Positions 1 through 5,043 of a DNA stretch of 5,043 nucleotides are shown piece after piece (position 1 is the first letter of the stretch; each line of letters starts with the position of its first letter). Under the pieces are notes generated by a model. That model ran no database searches. It was not told the origin of the DNA and saw nothing but the letters and a program-made list of their open reading frames with translations. Origin of the DNA: Microthrixaceae bacterium. Lineage in GTDB: Bacteria > Actinomycetota > Acidimicrobiia > Acidimicrobiales > Acidimicrobilacustridaceae. A program made the position numbers and the translations under genes. Where the stretch lies: the NCBI GenBank assembly GCA_023264915.1, contig JAHFUU010000258.1:1-5043 (forward strand), given 5' to 3'.

Positions 1-1714
1 GGTGGATGATCGCCTCGAGATCTGACGGGAACGGGTTGAGATGCGTGAGGTGGGCCTGGACTGCCTTGCGGCCCTTCTCTCGAACCCGGTCTATCGCCCC
101 GTCGATCGCACCCCACGTCGAGCCCCAGCCGATCACAAGGATCTCAGCGTCCTCGACGTCACCCCTCAACTCGATCGGCGGGATGTCTTTGGCGATTCCC
201 GCCACCTTCTCTGCCCGCAAGGCCACCATGCGCCCGTGGTTCTCGGGGTCATATGAGACGTTTCCGCTGCCGTCTTCCTTCTCGATTCCGCCGATCCGGT
301 GCATCAGCCCTGGCGTGCCCGGCAGTGCCACTGCCCGCGCCAGCGTCTCGGGGTCGCGCAGGTACGGCCAGAACTCCGGGTTGCCCTCGTCATCGACGTG
401 GTTGAACTCAGTCGTCAAGTCGTAGGTGAGCTTGGGAAGCGCTGACACCTCGGGGATCTTCCATGGCTCCGCGCCGTTGGCGATGTAGCCGTCGGAGAGG
501 ATCATCACCGGTGTGCGGTACTTCAGCGCTATGCGGGCAGCCTCGATCGCCACGTCGAAGCAGTGGGCGGGACTGTGAGCCGCGACTATCGGCAACGGGG
601 ACTCGCCGTGATGGCCATACATTGCCAGCATCAGGTCGGACTGCTCTGTCTTGGTTGGAAGCCCGGTCGAGGGTCCCCCCCTTTGGATGTCGATTATCAG
701 CAGCGGCAGCTCGAGGCTGATGGCGAGGCCGATCGTCTCGGCCTTCAACGCGACGCCCGGCCCGCTGGTGGTGGTGACGCCCAGATGCCCACCGTAGGAG
801 GCGCCCAGCGCAGAGCCGATCCCCGCTATCTCGTCCTCGGCCTGGAGCGTTCGCACACCGAAGTTCTTGTGCTTGGACAACTCATGGAGGATGTCGGAGG
901 CAGGCGTTATCGGGTAAGAACCCAAGAACAGGGGCAGCCCGGACTGCTGGCTGGCGGCGATCAGGCCCCACGCCATGGCGGTGTTGCCACTGACGTTGGT
1001 GTAGGTACCCCGCTTCTGCTCTGCGGGTCGCACCGTGTAGGGGTGATCGAACAGCTCTGCGGTCTCCCCGAAGGCATGGCCAGCCCTGAAGGCCGCTAGG
1101 TTCGCGTCGCGCACCTTCGGCTTCTTGGCGAACTTCTCGTTGATCCAGTCGATGGTCGCCTTCTCTGGTCTGGTGTACATCCACGAGATGAGACCGAGTG
1201 CGAAGAAGTTCTTGGACCGCTCCGCGTCGCGGGGTTTGACCCCGAGCGGTGCGCAAGCCTTCTTGGTGACGCTGGTCATCGGCACCTCATAGACCGTGTA
1301 TCCCTTGAGCGTTCCATCGAGGAGAGGGTTCTCCTCATAGCCGGCTTTGGCTAGCTGGCGATCCTCGAAGGTGTCGACGTTGACGATGACCGTGCCGCCA
1401 GGCTCCAGCTTTGGCAGCTCGCTGCGAAGAGCGGCGGGGTTCATCGCCACGAGCACGTTGGGCGCATCCCCGGGAGTGGTGATCTCGTGGTCAGAGATGT
1501 GCACCTGGAAGGCAGAAACACCCGCCACGGTGCCCGCAGGCGCCCTGATCTCCGCGGGATAGTCGGGCAGGGTGACCAGATCGTTGCCGAGGACGGCACT
1601 GGCGCTCGTGAAGCGGTCACCGGTGAGCTGCATGCCATCACCGGAATCACCGGCAAAGCGGATGATGACCCGGTCAAGCTCGACCGGCGCTGTGCGCTCG
1701 GCGGTGTCGGACAC
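1..1714 (-). CDS. korA: 2-oxoacid:ferredoxin oxidoreductase, fused gamma-alpha subunit (2-oxoglutarate type, KorA); 3' end outside window
   Basis: This is the large subunit of a thiamine-diphosphate enzyme that oxidatively decarboxylates a 2-oxoacid, probably 2-oxoglutarate, to its acyl-CoA and reduces ferredoxin in the cytoplasm. The 571 visible residues have no internal stop. Residues ~13-220 form the gamma domain, starting with RFAGDSGDGMQLTGDRF (19-35). Residues ~235-420 form the pyrimidine-binding alpha domain, with YPITP (267-271), QAEDEIAGIGSALGAS (291-306) and RGGPSTGLPTKTEQSDL (345-361). R345 and T354 have the nine-residue spacing of the Arg and Thr that contact substrate in archaeal 2-oxoacid oxidoreductases. 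A transketolase-C-like domain begins near 520 (ILVIGWGSTWGA). Actinobacterial KorA is roughly 600-650 residues, so some tens are cut off at the left edge. The GTG at 1712-1714 is the first start after an in-frame TGA at 1742-1744 and has a good ribosome site. The thiamine-binding beta subunit (korB) is expected next, outside the window. Exact 2-oxoacid specificity is inferred. Confidence 0.95.
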   Translation of the reverse strand, partial: MSDTAERTAPVELDRVIIRFAGDSGDGMQLTGDRFTSASAVLGNDLVTLPDYPAEIRAPAGTVAGVSAFQVHISDHEITTPGDAPNVLVAMNPAALRSELPKLEPGGTVIVNVDTFEDRQLAKAGYEENPLLDGTLKGYTVYEVPMTSVTKKACAPLGVKPRDAERSKNFFALGLISWMYTRPEKATIDWINEKFAKKPKVRDANLAAFRAGHAFGETAELFDHPYTVRPAEQKRGTYTNVSGNTAMAWGLIAASQQSGLPLFLGSYPITPASDILHELSKHKNFGVRTLQAEDEIAGIGSALGASYGGHLGVTTTSGPGVALKAETIGLAISLELPLLIIDIQRGGPSTGLPTKTEQSDLMLAMYGHHGESPLPIVAAHSPAHCFDVAIEAARIALKYRTPVMILSDGYIANGAEPWKIPEVSALPKLTYDLTTEFNHVDDEGNPEFWPYLRDPETLARAVALPGTPGLMHRIGGIEKEDGSGNVSYDPENHGRMVALRAEKVAGIAKDIPPIELRGDVEDAEILVIGWGSTWGAIDGAIDRVREKGRKAVQAHLTHLNPFPSDLEAIIH

Positions 1715-1720
1715 GGAAAA

Positions 1721-1727
1721 CCCCTTT
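1721..1727 (-). promoter_or_regulatory. Ribosome binding site of korA
   Basis: On the minus strand this reads AAAGGGG, six bases before the GTG codon at 1712-1714. It supports GTG as the start. The frame upstream holds no other ATG, GTG or TTG before the stop at 1742-1744. Confidence 0.7.
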
Positions 1728-1749
1728 GTTTCGCTGGTCCCTCACGCCA

Positions 1750-1779
1750 TGTCTACGGCGCACGGCCAACTCTACCCAA
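1750..1779 (-). promoter_or_regulatory. Candidate korA promoter (weak)
   Basis: On the minus strand TTGGGT (1774-1779) is followed 18 bases later by TAGACA (1750-1755). The second element is close to an actinobacterial -10 box; the first keeps only the TTG of a -35 box. Transcription would start near 1743, giving a leader of about 30 bases that includes the ribosome site. The gap of more than 230 bases after the regulator gene makes a separate korA promoter likely, but this exact placement is a guess by eye. Confidence 0.22.
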
Positions 1780-1951
1780 GCGGCCGGATCATTCCGAACC
1801 AGCTGGCTGGGGCACCGTTCCTCAAGCCGCGTGCAAGCCGACGGCGCCGGCCCGACGGTGCCAGATCGTCTGCGCCCTGGAGGCACAGCTCAGGCTCGCG
1901 CTTGTCCCACGCCTGGGCATGTGACGCCACCACTACCGAGGTCTCGTGCCA

Positions 1952-2578
1952 TCAAGGCTTGAGGATGCCCGACAGCACCAGCTCCACCGTGGACGAGACG
2001 TACTCCCCTGGTGGCATCGGGGGCGGCAGGAAGGCCGAACGTCCACTCGCGGCTTGCAGGTAGGAGGACAGCAACCCGATCAACGCTGTTGCGACATAGC
2101 GCGGGTTCAGGTCCGGACGGAGGACACCCGCCTCGATCTGGGTTGCCACGTAGGCCTCGACAAATGTGTAGACGTTGGTGGGCCGGAGCTCGTCCAGCGG
2201 TGCCATTCCCTTGATCAGCTCAGGTTCCTGGGAGATCATGCGGAAGACCTTCTGCACCTCGGGCACTGCAAATGCGGCCAGGAAGCGGGCTGAGAACTGG
2301 GACAGGAACTGCTCCGGGGAAAGCTTCTCGATGTCGCGAGCGCCGGCGAGCACGCGCTCGAGGACCGGCGCGTATGCGGCGACCACAGCGTCGAAGAGAT
2401 CGCGCTTGCTCGGGTGGTACCAGTACAACAAGGCGGTCGACTTGATCCCTGCCTGTTCGGCTATCCGCTTGATCGTCGCACGGGTGTAACCGACTTCGGA
2501 GAACACCTCGAGGCCGGCCTGCAGGATCCGTTGCTCGGTACCGGCATCTGCCTGGTCACCTGCGGGAGTCACACCCAT
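1952..2578 (-). CDS. TetR-family transcriptional regulator
   Basis: A complete 208-residue protein, a usual length for a one-domain-plus-ligand-domain TetR repressor that binds DNA as a dimer and releases it on binding a small molecule. The DNA-binding domain spans about residues 14-65: helix 1 includes ILQAGLEVFSEVGY (18-31), helix 2 is TRATIKRIA (32-40), and the recognition helix follows from IKSTALLYWY (45-54), leading to the typical PSKRDLFDAV (56-65). The remaining ~140 residues are helical and form the dimer and ligand part; they end with a proline-rich turn (FLPPPMPP, 183-190) before a last helix. The ligand is not predictable. The ATG at 2576-2578 has a ribosome site, and the frame upstream soon closes. 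The gene lies 123 bases after the hydrolase stop and 237 bases before korA, all on the same strand. Self-regulation through the near-palindrome at 2675-2690 is inferred. A repressor role is the family norm, not shown here. Confidence 0.95.
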   Translation of the reverse strand: MGVTPAGDQADAGTEQRILQAGLEVFSEVGYTRATIKRIAEQAGIKSTALLYWYHPSKRDLFDAVVAAYAPVLERVLAGARDIEKLSPEQFLSQFSARFLAAFAVPEVQKVFRMISQEPELIKGMAPLDELRPTNVYTFVEAYVATQIEAGVLRPDLNPRYVATALIGLLSSYLQAASGRSAFLPPPMPPGEYVSSTVELVLSGILKP

Positions 2579-2583
2579 GGCAT

Positions 2584-2589
2584 CACCCT
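2584..2589 (-). promoter_or_regulatory. Ribosome binding site of the TetR gene
   Basis: On the minus strand this reads AGGGTG, five bases before the ATG at 2576-2578. It supports that ATG over any upstream alternative. Confidence 0.6.
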
Positions 2590-2674
2590 GGCCGCGCCTC
2601 AGCGCCCGAGACGCTCACGCGCCCGCACCTCCTTCGGCTCATCGGAGCTGGCGTGATCTCACACGGCCCACGGT

Positions 2675-2690
2675 TGCCAAGATCATGGCA
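2675..2690. promoter_or_regulatory. Near-palindrome, candidate TetR operator
   Basis: The 16 bases TGCCAAGATCATGGCA form an inverted repeat in which seven of eight base pairs match; only the sixth pair (A opposite A) breaks symmetry. The size and two-fold symmetry fit a TetR-family operator. The site is 97-112 bases before the regulator start and 11-26 bases beyond the hydrolase stop. On the minus strand its left half contains TTGGCA (2675-2680), which resembles a -35 box, so a bound dimer could block RNA polymerase. I see no good -10 box at the right distance (ATCACG after 17 bases is poor). The five-base outer arms are too short and lack a T run, so a terminator for the hydrolase gene is unlikely. 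Confidence 0.4.
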
Positions 2691-2701
2691 TGGACGCCTG
2701 T

Positions 2702-5043
2702 TCATGTGGCGATCCAGCCAGCCGCGTCTCCCACGGCCTGGACTGACCCTGAGTTGTTGAAGATCCGGACCCGACCGCCGGCCCCGACCTTGACGATCGC
2801 CAGGTTGGCCGCGGTCTGGGAGGTGACGAGGTTGAGGTTGGACGCGGTCGGCATGCTCTCGCCGTCGGGCCAGATCGTAAGGTGCGTCGCAGCAGTCGGC
2901 TCGGTTCCGGTGAGGGTCAGCACCACCCCGGAGACCGCACTGGTGGGGATGCCGCCTCGCCCTGTGATCTGGACGACGATCTGCTGTCCCGCACCTATCG
3001 GTGCGGGCGAGACTCCGACGCCGGCCCGCGTGTCCAGGATGCGCGCCGGTGAGAGGACAGCCGTACGCCCGCTGGGGCTCGCAGAGCCGTCCACATAGCA
3101 TCCGGCGAGGTCCGCGATCACATGGGTCTGGCCCGTGTTGTTGAACAGCGACACGGAGCTGCCCGCGCCAAGGGGAGCGATTGCCATGTTGGGAACGGTC
3201 TGGCCCGCATAGAAGTTGAGGCTCGATGCCGTGGGACGATCCGCCCCTGCCGGCCAGACCGTCAGGTGGCTTGCTTCGGTCGGGCCCTCCGCCGTCAGGT
3301 TCAGTGCCACTGCTGTCGGCGTGCCGCCCGCTGAAGCACAGGCTGGCCCGAGCGCGAGATCGACCGACGCACCTGCGCCCAGCTTCCCGGCCGGCGCCCC
3401 CGTCCCGTTGCGAGTGTCAAGGACGCGCGTGGGCGACAGGGGGACGAACCGGCTTCCAGCGGACACCGCCGAGAGCCGGCCGTCATCGAACCATCCTGCG
3501 ATGTCAGCGATGAGGTGGGTCGTCCCCCTGCTGTTGTAGAGCCACACCTTGCCCGAAGGCCCGAGTCGGGCCACGACGAGGTTCGCTCGTGTCCGGCCTG
3601 GTGCCGTGTTCAGGTTCGAGACCAGCTGCAGCGGGTCACCAGCGGGGAAAGCCGTCACGAAGCTGAAGTCGTCTGGGTTCTCCGCGGTGACGTTCAGCAC
3701 GACTCCGGATGCACCTGCCGCGGGAACGCCGGCCCTGCCAGTCACGTCCACCTCGATCACAGATCCGTCCCCGACCCGGCCCTGCGGGCTGCCCACGCCG
3801 GATCTGGTGTCAAGGAGCCGCTCCGGCCCGATTGCGTGAAAGGCACCAGGGCTCGGCGATCCGTCACCCAAGGTCAGGGCGAAGGTCCGAACCGACGAGT
3901 TGCCGTCAGGATCACTCGTGCGGACACCGACGATGGTTCGCCCTGTGCGTCCAGGGGCGCCGGTCGCCGTGACGGTGAGCTCGCCGGGACTGGCGCCTGG
4001 GGTTGCGACGATGTTCCCAGGCGGCACTACCTCGGGGTCACCAGACTCGACCGAGACCACAAGCTGTTCGGGCGACGACTGCTGGTCGCCGACGGTCAGC
4101 ACCTGGGGCGTGGTGGTCCCGCCGACGGGTACTGACTGGTCACGCAGCGTCGTCATCCAAGGGTTGTCAGGGCAGGGCCGGATGTTCAGCACGATCGTGC
4201 ACTCGGTCTGGGGAAGCTGGTTCGGCAATGGCGGGTTGGAGTCGACAGGTTCGTTGCTGACGATGTTCGCCGGGTAGAGGTTGGGTCCGACCTGGGAGAA
4301 GTCGAGGGCGAAGCCGCAGTCGACCTCCCCGAGCGCGCAAGCCGCCCAGGCGTCGATCGGACGCCACACGCCGTAGACGTCCATGTCGTCAAAGGAGGTC
4401 CCGGTGGGGGTCATGTGTCCAGAGATCCGGCCGTTGCTCGGATCGCTCAGAACTGTCAGATGCCTCTTCTGTGACTCGGCCACCTGGATCGAGTTGAACA
4501 TCTCGACACCGATCCCGTTGTCAAGCACGACGTCGTTCTCGAATGCGATCTGGAGCCAGCGCAGGTTCGGTGCCTCGCTCACTGGTCCGGCCGGGGTGCC
4601 TCTGTTGATGAAAGCCGCCATCGGTACCGCGAAGAAGCTCGTCGTACCCCATCCGTGCTCTGAGGCCAGCTGCGCCAACCGTGGCGTGAACCCTCCACCG
4701 TTGGAGTGGGAGATGATTCCGATGCGGCTGGGATCGGCTCGCGAATCCGCGCTGAGGCCAGCCGCGAAGGCCGCGTCCTCCATGGAGATCCAGCTGGCGA
4801 TGGTGCCCGAGTTGGGGTAGGTCGGGTAGATCACCGTGAACCCGCGCGAGACCAGGTGGCGGATGAGTGCCCCGTAGGCGGCAGGCGATCGACCCCCATA
4901 GCCGTGGGCGAACAGGATCGTTGGTCGCTCGGCGTCGCCGCAGCTCCCTCCTGCCTCTGCAGGCGAGCCACCGGTGGGGTCAAAGATGTACACGAGCTCT
5001 GAGGCAGTCGTGGGATGGGGGATGTTCCAGTCGCTCTGGCCAC
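2702..5043 (-). CDS. Probable secreted alpha/beta hydrolase with Ig-like domain and three C-terminal repeats; 5' end outside window
   Basis: The frame is open to the right edge and shows 779 residues, numbered here from the first full codon (5041). The GTG at 4991-4993 is most likely an internal valine, because the upstream residues (GQSDWNIPHPTTASEL) continue the fold. Residues ~1-245 are an alpha/beta hydrolase resembling dienelactone hydrolases and cutinase/PETase-like esterases. It has oxyanion-type HGYGG (46-50), a nucleophile elbow SHSNGG with Ser113, probable acid Asp170 in FENDVV, and probable His209 in SGHMTP. Residues ~300-391 resemble the Ig-like domains that stack in bacterial surface proteins (VGDQQSSPEQLVVSV, 317-331). 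Three ~117-residue repeats follow at 402-518, 532-650 and 661-777, and the protein ends two residues later with no sortase motif or membrane anchor. Secretion is inferred from this architecture; any signal peptide lies outside the window. Ester hydrolysis is likely; the substrate is unknown. Confidence 0.88.
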   Translation of the reverse strand, partial: GQSDWNIPHPTTASELVYIFDPTGGSPAEAGGSCGDAERPTILFAHGYGGRSPAAYGALIRHLVSRGFTVIYPTYPNSGTIASWISMEDAAFAAGLSADSRADPSRIGIISHSNGGGFTPRLAQLASEHGWGTTSFFAVPMAAFINRGTPAGPVSEAPNLRWLQIAFENDVVLDNGIGVEMFNSIQVAESQKRHLTVLSDPSNGRISGHMTPTGTSFDDMDVYGVWRPIDAWAACALGEVDCGFALDFSQVGPNLYPANIVSNEPVDSNPPLPNQLPQTECTIVLNIRPCPDNPWMTTLRDQSVPVGGTTTPQVLTVGDQQSSPEQLVVSVESGDPEVVPPGNIVATPGASPGELTVTATGAPGRTGRTIVGVRTSDPDGNSSVRTFALTLGDGSPSPGAFHAIGPERLLDTRSGVGSPQGRVGDGSVIEVDVTGRAGVPAAGASGVVLNVTAENPDDFSFVTAFPAGDPLQLVSNLNTAPGRTRANLVVARLGPSGKVWLYNSRGTTHLIADIAGWFDDGRLSAVSAGSRFVPLSPTRVLDTRNGTGAPAGKLGAGASVDLALGPACASAGGTPTAVALNLTAEGPTEASHLTVWPAGADRPTASSLNFYAGQTVPNMAIAPLGAGSSVSLFNNTGQTHVIADLAGCYVDGSASPSGRTAVLSPARILDTRAGVGVSPAPIGAGQQIVVQITGRGGIPTSAVSGVVLTLTGTEPTAATHLTIWPDGESMPTASNLNLVTSQTAANLAIVKVGAGGRVRIFNNSGSVQAVGDAAGWIAT
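2711..3838 (-). repeat. Three tandem protein repeats (~117 residues each) in the hydrolase C terminus
   Basis: The units are encoded at 3488-3838, 3092-3448 and 2711-3061, separated by linkers of 13 and 10 residues. Each begins with a variant of R(L/V/I)LDTR.G.G (ERLLDTRSGVG, TRVLDTRNGTG, ARILDTRAGVG). Each then has a central strand like GVVLNVT, a P.G or PDG turn followed by S.LN, a (A/P)N.(A/V) segment, a core like V.(L/I)(Y/F)N, and ends in an AG(W/C) motif. The units are clearly homologous but diverged, so this is an old duplication, and only short DNA matches remain (for example GTGTC.AGGA at the LDTR codons on the plus strand). The pattern matches a beta-rich repeat common in secreted actinobacterial proteins; I do not recall a firm domain name or function. 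An adhesive or substrate-binding role is an inference. Confidence 0.85.
3869..4144 (-). other. Ig-like domain segment of the hydrolase
   Basis: Residues ~300-391 run from RDQSVPVGGTTTPQVLTVGD through a VPPGNIV motif (338-345), LTVTATGAPGRTG (355-367) and TIVGVRTSDPDGN (369-381) to TFALTL (386-391). This alternation of strands, with a TVGD start, a 'VP..NIV' middle and a TI.V...D.DG end, matches the Ig-like or cadherin-like modules that repeat in many bacterial surface proteins. It probably acts as a spacer between the catalytic domain and the C-terminal repeats. It is linked to the catalytic domain by a region (~246-299) that carries C281 and C290, a possible disulfide. Confidence 0.6.

Larger units (their letters stand above)
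1715..1951. other. Intergenic gap between the TetR gene and korA
   Basis: This 237-base stretch has no convincing gene. Plus-strand open frames that cross it start or end antisense to korA or the regulator, have no recognisable domain and look like high-GC noise. It contains the korA ribosome site, a weak promoter candidate, and a perfect 8-base inverted repeat, GGCACCGT (1811-1818) with ACGGTGCC (1855-1862), separated by 36 bases. No stem followed by a T run is visible after the regulator stop at 1952-1954, so no intrinsic terminator is called. Confidence 0.6.

Noticed and set aside
563..1099. 178-codon open frame on the plus strand
   Set aside because: It is antisense to korA, whose translation on the minus strand shows clear family motifs. 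The plus-strand translation shows none.
1843..1862. Short hairpin GGCGCCG/CGGTGCC as a terminator for the TetR gene
   Set aside because: On the transcribed minus strand the stem has an A-C mismatch and no T run follows. It also lies about 90 bases past the stop codon.
1859..1867. TGCCAGATC, resembling half of the candidate TetR operator, in the gap before korA
   Set aside because: The second half (TGGCA) is missing at the right distance, so it does not support regulation of korA by this TetR protein.
1487..1924. Plus-strand open frame across the tetR-korA gap
   Set aside because: About half lies antisense to korA, no domain is visible and no good ribosome site was seen. It would require a convergent gene in a space that fits a korA promoter.
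2583..3101. 172-codon open frame on the minus strand, overlapping the hydrolase end and the gap before the TetR gene
   Set aside because: It is out of frame with the hydrolase, whose third repeat is intact over the same bases. The translation is Arg-rich low-complexity sequence without a domain.
3515..4135. 206-codon open frame on the plus strand
   Set aside because: It is antisense to the hydrolase, covering the Ig-like region and first repeat. It has no recognisable domain, and its translation is rich in Arg, Gly and Ala as expected from shadow frames in high-GC DNA.
4991..4993. GTG as the start of the hydrolase
   Set aside because: The frame stays open to the right edge, and the residues before it continue smoothly into the first strand of the hydrolase fold. 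Starting here would also leave no room for an export signal.

Overview
The window looks like chromosomal DNA from a high-GC actinobacterium. The reading frames show strong G/C preference at third codon positions, one start is GTG, and the surface-type protein carries a ~120-residue repeat with an 'LDTR' start and an 'AGWF' end. I associate that repeat with secreted proteins of Acidimicrobiia (Ilumatobacter-like) and Nocardioides-like lineages. The lineage call is an inference; no rRNA or tRNA marker is present to settle it.

All three genes lie on the minus strand, so transcription runs from the right edge to the left edge. From right to left: (1) a large partial gene (5043 to 2702; 5' end outside the window) for a probably secreted alpha/beta hydrolase, with an Ig-like domain and three tandem C-terminal repeats; (2) a 123-bp gap holding a 16-bp near-palindrome; (3) a complete TetR-family regulator (2578 to 1952); (4) a 237-bp gap with a weak candidate promoter; (5) a partial gene (1714 to 2; 3' end outside the window) for the fused gamma-alpha subunit of a 2-oxoacid:ferredoxin oxidoreductase, most like KorA of 2-oxoglutarate:ferredoxin oxidoreductase.

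The regulator probably controls itself through the near-palindrome upstream of it. Whether it also controls the hydrolase or korA cannot be decided here. The hydrolase has the layout of many extracellular polymer-degrading esterases (catalytic domain, Ig-like spacer, C-terminal accessory repeats), but its substrate is unknown. KorA is central carbon metabolism, and its partner korB is expected just beyond the left edge. I see no functional link between the hydrolase and korA beyond shared strand.

I found no mobile element, CRISPR array, RNA gene or convincing intrinsic terminator. Nothing in the window amounts to a clearly new system; the most interesting item is the multidomain hydrolase. 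The plus strand has many long open frames, but all lie antisense to these genes or in the gaps and look like high-GC artefacts.
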